Assembly: GCA_947497315.1 (NCBI GenBank)
Contig: CANMFX010000002.1
Coordinates: 434,001 to 498,000 of the forward strand
Length of the DNA: 64,000 nt
Origin: an uncultured Sphingomonadaceae bacterium
Lineage (GTDB): Bacteria > Pseudomonadota > Alphaproteobacteria > Sphingomonadales > Sphingomonadaceae
Reading direction: 5' to 3'
The translations under genes and the position numbers were made by a program. This document shows positions 25,166-36,949 of the stretch, one piece after another; the first letter of the stretch is position 1, and each line of letters begins with the position of its first letter. The notes beneath the pieces are model-generated. The model saw nothing but the letters and a program-made list of their open reading frames with translations. It ran no database searches and had not been told where the DNA came from.

Positions 25166-25911
25166 TGGACCGGCGCGCTTTTCTCGGGTTCATAATTACC
25201 ATCATGTCGCTGACGCTCTCGGCCTGTGAGCAGCGGGAGGTAGATCAAACAGTAAATGCCTCCGATCATGACAGCTTTTGGCTATGGGCGGGTGTTAGGC
25301 CGCAGCCGGTTCTTGAACTTGCGAAGACCGTCTATATTCTGGAGGGCGAAGTGCGGGCGTCGGATGCAAATACTTTGGTGTCGTTGCGGCCGGGAATTCC
25401 TGACATCAAACATGCAAAAATCTGGATGGTGTTGCGGGTGGAGACGCTTGACTTGTCGCCGGAAATCTATCGTCAGATATTGACCAGGCTGGGGCAGTGG
25501 TCTGCGAAAGACAATGTTGTTGTCGGTTTGCAAATTGACTTTGATGCTAATACCCGCGCGCTGGATCAATATGCGGGATTTTTGCGCGGCCTGCGGGAAC
25601 AGCTTCCGGAGCAATATGCCCTTGGTATTACCGGGCTGCTGGACTGGAGCGCCAATGGTGACCCTGCCGCACTGGCTTCGCTGGCTGATGTGATCGATGA
25701 GACCGTGTTTCAGGTTTATCAGGGGCGTAGCACCATACCGGGTTACGAGCGCTGGCTTGACAATGTCGACGATTTGCCGATGCCGTTTCGTATCGGTCTG
25801 GTGCAAGGCGGAGAATGGCGCGCTCCCGCTTCATTGACGCAAAATCCCAATTTTCGCGGCTATGTGGTGTTTTTGGTCAATGATGCCGCTAACCAAAGCG
25901 CTGGAGAATAA
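25165..25911 (+). CDS. DUF3142 lipoprotein
   Basis: A 248-residue protein. The start GTG at 25165 overlaps the preceding stop (TAGTG) and gives a short signal with a lipobox (TLSAC), so it is probably a lipoprotein. The body is of the DUF3142 type: FWLWAGVRPQP, VYILEGEV, VVGLQIDFDAN and a TIM-barrel-like pattern of glycoside-hydrolase character (DWSANGDPAALASLADVIDETVFQVYQG). Such proteins may be polysaccharide-binding or -cleaving, but no catalytic residues are proven. An upstream in-frame ATG at 25135 is inside the preceding gene and not preferred. It and the solenoid-type partner appear to form a two-gene unit. Confidence 0.75.
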   Translation: MDRRAFLGFIITIMSLTLSACEQREVDQTVNASDHDSFWLWAGVRPQPVLELAKTVYILEGEVRASDANTLVSLRPGIPDIKHAKIWMVLRVETLDLSPEIYRQILTRLGQWSAKDNVVVGLQIDFDANTRALDQYAGFLRGLREQLPEQYALGITGLLDWSANGDPAALASLADVIDETVFQVYQGRSTIPGYERWLDNVDDLPMPFRIGLVQGGEWRAPASLTQNPNFRGYVVFLVNDAANQSAGE

Positions 25912-26017
25912 AGGCATCATTCATCTTACAGATAACAAGGCCGCGTTATGCGATCCTTTAATCACGCACTCCAATAACCTATTGGCCTGCTCAAGATTTG
26001 TGTTTAAGGGATTTGCC

Positions 26018-26800
26018 ATGAACAGAAAAATCAGCCTCATTCTCGCCTCGACCCTGTCTCTAACAATGCTGTCTGCCTGTGCAGGGCTGGGTGGCGGAGG
26101 TGGTGGCAGTGCGGATACACGTTATGTCGCCCGCGATGTGAACACGCTGTATAATGCCGCGAAGGACCGGCTTGATCGGGGTCAGTACAAGATCGCGGCT
26201 GCCTTGTTTGACGAGGTCGAACGCCAACACCCTTATTCGCCCTGGGCCCGCCGCGCGCAGCAGATGAGTGCGTTCAGCTATTATGTAGCCGGTGACTATA
26301 ACAAAGCGATTGAATCATCGCGCCGTTTCCTATCGATCCATCCCGGTAACAAAGACGCACCTTATGCCTATTATCTGATCGCGCTCAGCTATTATGAGCA
26401 GATTAGTGATGTGACACGGGATCAGAAGATTACCGAGCAAGCCCTTGCGACTCTGGGTGAAGTGGCGCGTCGCTATCCCAATACGCGCTATGCCGCAGAT
26501 GCGCTGTTGAAGATGGATTTGGTCAACGACCATCTGGCGGGTAAGGAAATGGAAATCGGCCGTTTTTACCAGCGTCGCGGCAAGTGGCTGGCGGCGACAA
26601 TTCGGTTCCGCACGGTTATCGACAAATATGAAACCACGACCCACTCGGCCGAGGCCTTGATGCGTTTAACGGAATCCTATTTGGCATTGGGCATTCCTGC
26701 AGAAGCGAAGAAAAGCGCAGCTGTTCTGGGTACAAATTATCCCGGCTCGAAATGGTATGAACGGGCTTATGAGCTGGTGCAAAAACACGGCGCAACCTGA
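26018..26800 (+). CDS. bamD: Outer membrane assembly lipoprotein BamD
   Basis: A 260-residue lipoprotein of the BAM complex that folds outer-membrane proteins. The signal ends in a lipobox (LSACAG), followed by a Gly-rich linker and about five TPR-like units: LYNAAKDRLDRGQYKIAAALFDEVERQHPYSPWARR, SYYVAGDYNKAIESSRRFLSIHPG, a Tyr-rich third unit, and a C-terminal KWLAATIRFRTVIDKYETTTHSAEALMRLTESYLALGI. ATG 26018 is taken over a much longer frame that begins inside the previous gene. It precedes recN by 73 bases, an order found in other alphaproteobacteria. Length matches the family (about 245-285). Confidence 0.93.
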   Translation: MNRKISLILASTLSLTMLSACAGLGGGGGGSADTRYVARDVNTLYNAAKDRLDRGQYKIAAALFDEVERQHPYSPWARRAQQMSAFSYYVAGDYNKAIESSRRFLSIHPGNKDAPYAYYLIALSYYEQISDVTRDQKITEQALATLGEVARRYPNTRYAADALLKMDLVNDHLAGKEMEIGRFYQRRGKWLAATIRFRTVIDKYETTTHSAEALMRLTESYLALGIPAEAKKSAAVLGTNYPGSKWYERAYELVQKHGAT

Positions 26801-26873
26801 TCATTTGCAAATTGCTGCGGCCCAAATGCTATGGAGCGTTGCAGCTAAGATAAACGTGATTTAAGAGGGGGCT

Positions 26874-28537
26874 GTGCTGCAGTCCCTTTCCATTCGTGAC
26901 ATAGTTCTTATTGAGGCGCTGGACCTGGAATTCGGGTCTGGCCTGTCGGTGCTGACCGGCGAAACCGGGGCGGGAAAATCGATCCTGCTGGACTCGCTTG
27001 GCCTGGCGTTGGGCAATCGAGCGGATAGCGGTTTGGTCCGGCAAGGAACGCAAAAGGCACAGGTGACGGCGAGTTTTGACGCGCCCACTAACGACAGCAA
27101 ATTGGCGGTCTATCTCCAGGACAATGATATTGATGTGGAGCCGGGCGAGCCACTTATCATAAAACGGTCAGTCAAGGCAGATGGTGGCAGCCGGGCATTC
27201 GTCAATGATCAACCATGCTCAGCGGCTTTGTTGCGTGAAGTCGGCAGCAGGCTGATCGAAATACACGGACAGCATGATGATCGCGGTTTGATCAATCCCA
27301 AGGGCCATCGGGCTTTGCTCGATACCTATGCTGGCGCTGATGGTGCAAAGGTCAGGCAAGCCTTCGAAGGTTGGCAATCGGCAAAAGCCGTGTTGCAAAC
27401 AGCTTTGAACGATCAGGAAGCGGCGGAACAGGACCGCGAATATCTCGAACATAGCGTAGCCGAACTCTCCAAATTCGCGCCGCAAACGGGCGAAGAGCAA
27501 GAATTGGCCCTCGAGCGTGCGACGATGATGAAAGGCGAGAAGCTGACCGGTGACCTGGAGGCGATCAGAGCAGCCTTCGACGGATCAAATGGCGGTTTGG
27601 CATCGCTGCGGGCGGCGGCTCGGCGGCTGGACCGGATTTCGGAAGATCATCCGTTGCTGGCAGAAGCACTGCAGGCGATTGATCGCGCGGTGATCGAGGC
27701 TAGCGAGGCGGAGGAAAAGCTGAATGACGCGGCCCATGCGCTCACCTTTGATCCGCAGCGGCTCGACGATATGGAAACGCGGCTCTTTGATCTGCGTGCC
27801 TTGGCGCGCAAGCACAGGGTTGACGGCGATGCTTTGCCGCAGTTACTGATCGACCTGGAAAGTCGGCTGGCTGCTATCAGCGATGGCGGGAAGTCACTGG
27901 CGACGTTGGAAGCAAATGTGAAAGCCGCCCGGCAAGCTTATGTGGATACGGCGGAGGCGTTGCGGCTCAAACGGACCAAAGCGGCCAAGTCACTCGACAA
28001 AGCCGTGGCCGGGGAACTCGTCCCGCTAAAGCTGGATGCCGCACGCTTTGAAACGTTGCTGGAACCGCTGGAAGAGGATCGTTGGGGTGCCAACGGCATG
28101 GACCGGATCGAGTTTCTGATTTCGACAAACCCTGGCGCGCCCTTGGCTCCGCTTGGCAAAATAGCGTCTGGCGGGGAATTGTCGCGTTTTATCTTGGCCT
28201 TGAAGGTGGCTTTGGCCGAAGAGGGCGGTGCAAAAACGATTATTTTTGACGAAGTCGATCGCGGTGTAGGCGGTGCTGTCGCCTCCGCCATTGGCGACCG
28301 GCTTTCCCGCCTATCCGGCAGCGCGCAATTGCTGGTCGTGACCCACAGCCCACAAGTGGCGTCCAAGGGCAATGCCCATATGCTGATCAACAAAAGCTCC
28401 AACGGCACGGTGTCGCGGACCGATGTCAATGCATTGGACGACGAAGGGCGGCGGCAGGAAATTGCACGGATGCTGTCAGGCGCCGACGTGACCGATGAGG
28501 CGAGGGCGCAGGCGGATCGTTTGCTGGAGGGGGTTTG

Positions 28538-28538
<1 letters not shown>
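26874..28538 (+). CDS. recN: DNA repair protein RecN
   Basis: A 554-residue SMC-like ATPase used in double-strand-break repair. Walker A GETGAGKSILLDSL lies at residues about 25-38, a Q-loop near 85, ABC signature SGGELSRFILALK near 428-440 and Walker B IIFDEVDRG near 459. The coiled-coil region between about 170 and 370 is rich in Ala, Glu and Arg. It starts with GTG at 26874, with AGAGGGGG upstream. Its stop overlaps the ATG of an AT-rich gene by 1 base. In related genomes recN commonly lies next to ligA; here another gene sits between them. Confidence 0.95.
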
Positions 28539-31398
<2,860 letters not shown>

Positions 31399-31420
31399 GC
31401 CGAAATTTGCGGAGACCAGA

Positions 31421-32575
31421 ATGGCCAAGAAACAGGGAATATTGAAACAACTTGCCAAGGATCTGGAGGCACCGCCTGAAGTGCGCCGTTTCGGTAGCGG
31501 TTGGCTCGCGGGCTTTTTTGCGGTTGTGATGGCCATTGCGGGGTTAGGCATGGTGATAGCGCTGCGCTTTCCCGAATGGTTTGCGACACCGGAATTGCAA
31601 GCGGTAAAGGACTGGGCCGGTTTTCGCAGTGCGGTTCACCTGTTGTTACTGGGCTCATACGCACTCGCATTGCTGAGCTTGCTGCTCCGCCCGCGCAAAT
31701 CTCTAGGTTTTTTTGCACTCGCTATTGGTATAACGGCTGCATTTCTCGGCGGAGCTAATGTTCAGCCTGAAGACACCAGGAGCTGGGGCATATTTTTCGG
31801 TCTTGATTTCTTCATCGTAAACATGGTGATCACTGGCTTGATGTTTGCGCCGCTGGAGCGGATATTGCCGCATAAACGATCGCAGCGTCTGTTCCGTATC
31901 GAATGGCGAGAAGATCTGTTTTACTATCTGATCAGTTCAATGATGGTGCAGGCCTTGACCTTTCTGGCGCTGGCTCCGTCCAACGTCGTGGTCGCCAATA
32001 CAAACAGCTGGGACGCATTCCGCGCGATGGTCGCATCCATTCCGTGGATATTGCAATTCCTGATCGTCTTGGTGCTGACCGATCTGGTGCAATATTTCTT
32101 CCATCGTACCTTCCACCGATTCCCGTTTCTGTGGGGTTTCCATGCGGTGCATCATTCGGCCAAATCAATGGATTGGCTGGCTGGCGCACGGATGCACTTT
32201 ATCGAGATCATATTGCTCCGTGGGATAACATCGCTGCCAATGATGACATTGGGTTTCAGCCCGTCCGTGCTTCAGGCTTACATTGCTTTCGTCTATATCT
32301 ATTCGTCCCTGCTACACGCGAATATCAAGGGTGATTTCAACTGGCTGGGCCACTGGGTTGCAACGCCGCGGTTTCACCATTGGCATCATGGATTGGAACG
32401 GGAGGCGTTTGACGTGAATTTTGCGATCCATTTCCCGTGGATCGACAAGCTGTTCGGGACTTTCTATCTGCCGCCGTCAAAATGGCCAGAAGGTTACGGG
32501 ATACCAGAAGATGTGCCGAAAGGATATTTGAAGCAGTTTGCTTATCCCCTGACGCGCAAGAAGCCGGAATATTGA
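31421..32575 (+). CDS. Sterol desaturase/fatty acid hydroxylase family protein (FAH/ERG3 type)
   Basis: A 384-residue membrane enzyme. The N-terminal 150 residues hold several hydrophobic segments, and the C-terminal half carries the di-iron histidine clusters: HRTFHRF, HAVHHSA and FHHWHHG. These bind the two irons used for hydroxylation or desaturation of lipids or carotenoids. It follows ligA by 22 bases on the same strand and is convergent with a second family member at 32667. The lipid substrate is unknown. The extra N-terminal region distinguishes it from the shorter neighbour. Confidence 0.83.
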   Translation: MAKKQGILKQLAKDLEAPPEVRRFGSGWLAGFFAVVMAIAGLGMVIALRFPEWFATPELQAVKDWAGFRSAVHLLLLGSYALALLSLLLRPRKSLGFFALAIGITAAFLGGANVQPEDTRSWGIFFGLDFFIVNMVITGLMFAPLERILPHKRSQRLFRIEWREDLFYYLISSMMVQALTFLALAPSNVVVANTNSWDAFRAMVASIPWILQFLIVLVLTDLVQYFFHRTFHRFPFLWGFHAVHHSAKSMDWLAGARMHFIEIILLRGITSLPMMTLGFSPSVLQAYIAFVYIYSSLLHANIKGDFNWLGHWVATPRFHHWHHGLEREAFDVNFAIHFPWIDKLFGTFYLPPSKWPEGYGIPEDVPKGYLKQFAYPLTRKKPEY

Positions 32576-32617
32576 CTGTTGTGCGAAATTTTTGAACCGG
32601 GAAAAAGTCCAAGGCGA

Positions 32618-32642
32618 CTGACGGTTTTCCCCCATCCGTCAG
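32618..32642. other. Perfect hairpin between convergent desaturase genes
   Basis: A 7-base perfect stem CTGACGG (32618-32624) with CCGTCAG (32636-32642) and an 11-base loop. No run of T adjoins it on either strand, so it is at best a weak or Rho-assisted terminator for the two convergent genes. Confidence 0.4.
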
Positions 32643-32666
32643 CCGCCCTGGTCCCACCCCAACCTG

Positions 32667-33524
32667 TTAACCGGCTTTCGCCGCAGCTTCCTTGGCTGCG
32701 AGTTCTTTTACCCCGTAGCCGCCATCCGTATTCTCAGGAAAAAGCGGCCAGGCCAGTTGCTGGCCAAGGGTTGCCGGTGCAAGATTTTCGACGCCATAAC
32801 TGTCAGGGTAGCGGCGCGTGATTTTCGCTGTGCCGAACAGGACGTCCCAGAAGAAAAGAAGATTGCCGTAATTGCCTTTATAGTTGGTCGCGCCATCTTC
32901 CATGTGGCGGCCGTGATGGGCATGGTGAGTTGCGGGTGTCGAGATGGTCCTTTCCACAAGCCACATTACGGGTGACAGCCATTTGATTTTATAAAGCGGT
33001 TCATCCCAGGCAACATCACTATGTGCGCCAATGATTACGGCCATTTTGACAATGATATAACCGACATAGACCCAGCCCAGGCCAAGATAGATGAGCACAC
33101 CGGAAAACCAGATGCTCGGCATCAGCAAATAATAGAATATGTTGTTCCGGTAAACGAGGCGAATACTCATATATTTGGCATTATGATGCGCCCGGTGGAG
33201 GTTATAGAGAAACGGGATCTGGTGTGACAGCCGATGCAGCCAATATTGCATCATATCGTCCAAGATCAGGAAAAGTGCGATCGCCGCAAGAATGGGGATG
33301 CCGGTTAGCGCGCCAGCCCACTGCGGAGCAACAACACCCATCAGGAACTGCGCGGACACAATGATCATTGGCTGGGTGAAAATGAGCAAAACAGCCGAGC
33401 CGATAATCTCTACCATCGCATCGTCGAAATTTTGTTCCGGCTTTGCGAACAGCTTGGTGCGGAACAGTTCCAGCAAACCGAACAGGGCAAAAATACCGAC
33501 AATCGCAAATATTTCTGGCCTCAC
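32667..33524 (-). CDS. Sterol desaturase/fatty acid hydroxylase family protein, short form
   Basis: A 285-residue membrane protein with about five hydrophobic segments and the di-iron histidine clusters LHRLSH, LHRAHH and THHAHHG. It starts with GTG at 33524 (MRPEIFAIVGI). The C-terminus is Lys/Ala-rich. Its 5' end lies 67 bases from the divergent Crp/Fnr regulator. The same fold is found in the longer protein ending at 32575, but the two are not obviously duplicates: N-terminal regions differ. Either could modify hopanoids, sphingolipids or carotenoids in the membrane; substrate unknown. Confidence 0.83.
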   Translation of the reverse strand: MRPEIFAIVGIFALFGLLELFRTKLFAKPEQNFDDAMVEIIGSAVLLIFTQPMIIVSAQFLMGVVAPQWAGALTGIPILAAIALFLILDDMMQYWLHRLSHQIPFLYNLHRAHHNAKYMSIRLVYRNNIFYYLLMPSIWFSGVLIYLGLGWVYVGYIIVKMAVIIGAHSDVAWDEPLYKIKWLSPVMWLVERTISTPATHHAHHGRHMEDGATNYKGNYGNLLFFWDVLFGTAKITRRYPDSYGVENLAPATLGQQLAWPLFPENTDGGYGVKELAAKEAAAKAG

Positions 33525-33591
33525 TGCCGGGCTCCTCGACCTTAAAACGTCTTGAAATCGGTTCGTTGATAGCAGATAGTCGGCTTCTCAA

Positions 33592-34299
33592 ATGCTAAGA
33601 GGTTTACAATTGGTTGAATCAAGCCATTTTTCCCGATCTACTTTTGCGGCTGCCGGGTTTGTGACAGCGTTACCCGAAGATGTTCGCCGCCGCCTGTTAA
33701 ATCTCGGACTAGTACGTCAATTCGCAAAAGGAGAATTGATCCAGCAGCGCGGTGATCCGGGCAAGGAGTTTTGGCATATTCGCAGCGGCAACGTTCAAAT
33801 CGGCCGCTATTCCTTTGATGGCAAACTCTCCATCTTTGCAGTGCTGGGGCCAGGGGAAAGCTTTGGAGAGCAAGCGTTTCTGGGTGAGTTTCCGAGGATG
33901 GTAGATGCAATTGCCGGTAACGAGGTAACACTGGTTCGGATCGGTGAAAAAGAGCTTCAAAGTGCCATCTCGTCCGATCCTCGTGTTGCAAGGATATTGC
34001 TGAAGACAATGGCCCATATGGTGCAACAGGCCTTTGCTCTCGTTAATGCGGGGCGCAATCTATCGACGGTCGAACGTGTTGCACGGGCCCTGTTGGGGCT
34101 TTGCGAAGGGGAAGGCCACACAGTCTCCATACCGATCACCCAGCAGGAGCTTGCCGATCTGGTCGGGGTATCAAGAGTTTCGCTTGGCAAGGCGCTGGGA
34201 AAACTTGAGCAATCAGGCAATATTGAGCGGAATTATGGGGAAATAGTGGTGCTGAATCCGCTGCTTTCCCGGAGACGCCATCATTCCGCAACCTTATAG
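33592..34299 (+). CDS. Crp/Fnr-family transcriptional regulator
   Basis: A 235-residue regulator with an N-terminal cNMP-binding-like beta-roll (about 25-140: GELIQQRGDPGKEFWHIRSGNVQIGRYS, GPGESFGEQAF) and a C-terminal winged helix (about 165-225: ITQQELADLVGVSRVSLGKALGKLEQ). It lacks the N-terminal cysteine cluster of Fnr, so oxygen sensing is unlikely. ATG 33592 is given; TTG 33610, preceded by AAGAGG at 33597-33602, is a credible alternative that removes six residues. It is divergent from the short desaturase gene, which it may regulate. Confidence 0.85.
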   Translation: MLRGLQLVESSHFSRSTFAAAGFVTALPEDVRRRLLNLGLVRQFAKGELIQQRGDPGKEFWHIRSGNVQIGRYSFDGKLSIFAVLGPGESFGEQAFLGEFPRMVDAIAGNEVTLVRIGEKELQSAISSDPRVARILLKTMAHMVQQAFALVNAGRNLSTVERVARALLGLCEGEGHTVSIPITQQELADLVGVSRVSLGKALGKLEQSGNIERNYGEIVVLNPLLSRRRHHSATL

Positions 34300-34330
34300 C
34301 TTGTCAATTTGATTTGCCCATTTTCGAAAA

Positions 34331-35008
34331 TCATTCCAAAAACCAACGCATCACACCGCCTTGAAAAGGAGTCCAGATACCGGTCCTGATACCAGCTTTC
34401 CGTAAGACATCACCAGTCCAGCTATTACAGGTATAAAAGGCGTTATAATGGCCCCAGGACCTGTAGAACAGGTCGCTCTCGCCGTAGCCGTCGGAAGGAA
34501 TCGGCTGGCCAGAACCATCCAGGACAAAACGGCCTTTTATCGCGGCGACAATCAGACGATATTCTGCCTCGCTGACACGGAAGCTCCGGCGATAATGGGG
34601 ATAAGCCTGTGGATAGTTCAGGTGATAGATATGCAATAGGACGTCATCACTGCCGAATACGGCACTGGCGGCGTCCTTGAAACGCAGGTCCTGCCAATAT
34701 TCTGCGTTGCGATAGACACCTTCGTGCCCCCAACCGACCAGAATGTGGCTGCCATATCTTGCCGGATCACCCATATGTTCGGGACGGACGAGTTCCGACC
34801 AATCATGCACATCAGTTTGAACCGGCATGATGATACCAGTATGTATACCATTGGTTTCTATGAACAATTCGATGCCATCATCCGGGCTTTTCCAGAATTG
34901 ATTGGCTGGCAATATGCTGCCGAACAACGCGGCGACAAGATACAGCATGACCACGGCCACGATACCTTTGATGATGCGTTTGGGCCATTTCATGCGAGAA
35001 GTTGCCAT
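34331..35008 (-). CDS. TIGR02117/DUF2459 family protein
   Basis: A 225-residue protein with one N-terminal hydrophobic segment (about 12-32), probably anchored in the inner membrane. The DUF2459 features are IETNGIHTGIIMPV, GWGHEGVYRNAEYWQD and the C-terminal YNAFYTCNSWTGDVLRKAGI. Family members occur near urease or transport genes in other bacteria, but function is unknown; a cysteine-histidine pattern like papain-type peptidases (TCNSWT and GHEG) can be seen but is not proven catalytic. It is convergent with the Crp/Fnr gene. An ATG at 34993 could start a shorter form. Confidence 0.78.
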   Translation of the reverse strand: MATSRMKWPKRIIKGIVAVVMLYLVAALFGSILPANQFWKSPDDGIELFIETNGIHTGIIMPVQTDVHDWSELVRPEHMGDPARYGSHILVGWGHEGVYRNAEYWQDLRFKDAASAVFGSDDVLLHIYHLNYPQAYPHYRRSFRVSEAEYRLIVAAIKGRFVLDGSGQPIPSDGYGESDLFYRSWGHYNAFYTCNSWTGDVLRKAGIRTGIWTPFQGGVMRWFLE

Positions 35009-35037
35009 TGAAACCTTTTCTGCTGTAAGATGCCATC

Positions 35038-35934
35038 ATGTTGACAGCCCCCGACCCGGAAACCCATGTCTATGACAAGCCGCCAGCGCACGCAAATGCC
35101 GACTGGACAATAGATCAGAACTGGTCCGCTTACAGTGCAGAGGAACATGCAACCTGGGACATACTTTTTGCGCGCCAGCGGGAAATGTTGCCCGGGCGTG
35201 CGGCGAAAGCCTTTCTTGATGGCATTGATATATTGCAACTGTCGAAGCCTGGTATTCCGGATTTTGTGGAACTCAACCGGATATTGATGGATGCGACCGG
35301 CTGGCAAGTGGTGGCCGTTCCAGGTTTGGTGCCGGATGATGTGTTTTTTGACCATCTTGCCAATCGCCGCTTTGTTTCGGGCAATTTCATCAGACGACCC
35401 GATCAGCTCGACTATCTGCAGGAACCGGATATTTTTCATGACGTCTTTGGTCATGTGCCGATGCTCGCAGATCAGCGTTTTGCCGACTATATGGAAGCTT
35501 ATGGTCGTGGTGGGCTTCGCGCGCTGAAATTCGGCACGCTCAAACAGCTGGCGCGATTGTACTGGTATACGGTGGAATTCGGACTAATTCAGGAAGCGGA
35601 CGGTTTGCGTATTTATGGCGCGGGAATAGTGTCGAGCTATGGGGAGAGTGTCTTCGCACTGGATAGTGACAGCCCTAATCGCATCATGTTCGATCTGGAA
35701 CGGGTCTTGCGCACCGAATATCGTATTGATGATTTTCAGCAAAATTACTTCGTCATTCCCAGTCTGGACGAGCTGTTGCGCGTGACTGTCGAAACAGATT
35801 TCAAACCGGTTTACGAGAAAATTGCAAATCTACCGGATATTGCGATTGCCGATATTGTCGAGGGTGACGAGGTGTTGACGCGCGGAACGCAGGAACATCC
35901 CAGCGCACAATCAGGCCAGGCAGTCGTCATCTAG
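35038..35934 (+). CDS. phhA: Phenylalanine 4-monooxygenase
   Basis: A 298-residue enzyme that converts phenylalanine to tyrosine using tetrahydropterin and O2. Iron ligands are H134 and H139 in FHDVFGHVP and a glutamate downstream in YTVEFGL; EEHATWDILFARQ and the C-terminal FQQNYFVIPSLDEL are family features. Length fits bacterial PAH (about 260-300). It starts 29 bases from the divergent DUF2459 gene, so promoters are back to back. No phhB (pterin recycling) or tyrosine-catabolism genes adjoin it. The last 25 residues form an acidic tail. Confidence 0.95.
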   Translation: MLTAPDPETHVYDKPPAHANADWTIDQNWSAYSAEEHATWDILFARQREMLPGRAAKAFLDGIDILQLSKPGIPDFVELNRILMDATGWQVVAVPGLVPDDVFFDHLANRRFVSGNFIRRPDQLDYLQEPDIFHDVFGHVPMLADQRFADYMEAYGRGGLRALKFGTLKQLARLYWYTVEFGLIQEADGLRIYGAGIVSSYGESVFALDSDSPNRIMFDLERVLRTEYRIDDFQQNYFVIPSLDELLRVTVETDFKPVYEKIANLPDIAIADIVEGDEVLTRGTQEHPSAQSGQAVVI

Positions 35935-35938
35935 CAGA

Positions 35939-36922
35939 TCAGCATTCGCCGAAATAATCGGATGCCAAGGGCGACCGAATAATCCTGTGCGTTTTAGCGG
36001 GGCCATATTCCCTGGCTTTGACCAGCGTCAGGCATGGCCATTGGTTTTCCATACGGCTATGACGCGGGCGAAAGCCAACCCGGATGTAAGCATGCAGGAC
36101 TTCCGCTCTCTGGGTTTCCAATAGGCCTGCAAGGATCAGAACTGTGCTGGAGGTTGCCGCTGCGGCAAGTTGCGGCGCCAGCGCGATCAGCGGACCCGCC
36201 AATATGTTGGCAATGATCAGATCATAAGGCGCGCGGTCGCAAAGGGCAGGGTGATCGAGACCGTTGCTGGTCTGCAGTCGGATTGCGCGATGGGAATGGC
36301 CGGTTGCGATATTGTTGACCTCGGCATTTTCAGCACTGACCTGAATGGCGACGGGATCAATGTCACTGGCGATAATCCGGGACGTCGGCCAAAGATGGCG
36401 CGCAGCAAAAGCAAGCAGGCCGGTGCCTGTGCCCACGTCTATGATATTCTGATAGCTCTGACCCAGCCTTTTCAAACGGTCGAGACTTTCAAGACATCCC
36501 TTGGTGGTCTCATGATGCCCGGTGCCAAAGGCTTGGCCGGCATCAATGCAGATATTGGTGACGTTGCTATCTTTCATCGGCGCACTGTTGGACGTATGCA
36601 CATAAAAACGACCGGCGCGCAGAGGCTCCAAACCTTGCTGACTCAGTGTTACCCAATCCTCGTCATCCAGTTTTTCAACTACGGGATCGACATTGGCCGC
36701 CTTCGCAGACGCGGATAGTTCGGCAGTTTCTTTGAGAAATGCAGCATTGGGTTCGAAGTCACCATAAATCTCGATCACCCAGTCATCGGGTGTTTCGGGA
36801 TCTGCTTCGCGTGTGACAATGGTCGGCATGCTGTCGGTCGCGCCGTCAAACAGGCTGTCCTCTGAAAGTCTATCTGCCTCTTCACGTGTGCAAGGCAGGG
36901 TGATTTTCCATGTGTCGGTCAA
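35939..36922 (-). CDS. prmA: Ribosomal protein L11 methyltransferase
   Basis: A 327-residue enzyme that trimethylates several sites of ribosomal protein L11. The N-terminal about 110 residues form the L11-recognition part, FGTGHHETTKGCLE near residue 145 and IIDVGTGTGLLAFA near 175 are the SAM motif region, and DLIIANILAGPLIAL near 235 is motif IV. It starts with TTG at 36922 (MTDTWK) with no strong ribosome-binding site. Convergent with phhA (4 bases between stops). It lies 27 bases downstream of the ABC-F gene, likely co-transcribed. Confidence 0.92.
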   Translation of the reverse strand: MTDTWKITLPCTREEADRLSEDSLFDGATDSMPTIVTREADPETPDDWVIEIYGDFEPNAAFLKETAELSASAKAANVDPVVEKLDDEDWVTLSQQGLEPLRAGRFYVHTSNSAPMKDSNVTNICIDAGQAFGTGHHETTKGCLESLDRLKRLGQSYQNIIDVGTGTGLLAFAARHLWPTSRIIASDIDPVAIQVSAENAEVNNIATGHSHRAIRLQTSNGLDHPALCDRAPYDLIIANILAGPLIALAPQLAAAATSSTVLILAGLLETQRAEVLHAYIRVGFRPRHSRMENQWPCLTLVKAREYGPAKTHRIIRSPLASDYFGEC

Positions 36923-36949
36923 AGGAACAGGTCCGGAGCATTACCAGCC

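Noticed and set aside
25862-26017. Long N-terminal extension of bamD beginning inside the DUF3142 gene
   Set aside because: BamD needs its lipobox near the N-terminus; ATG 26018 gives a proper lipoprotein signal, while the extension would bury it.
32618-32642. Hairpin taken as a strong terminator
   Set aside because: No T-run follows on either strand, so it is listed only as a hairpin.
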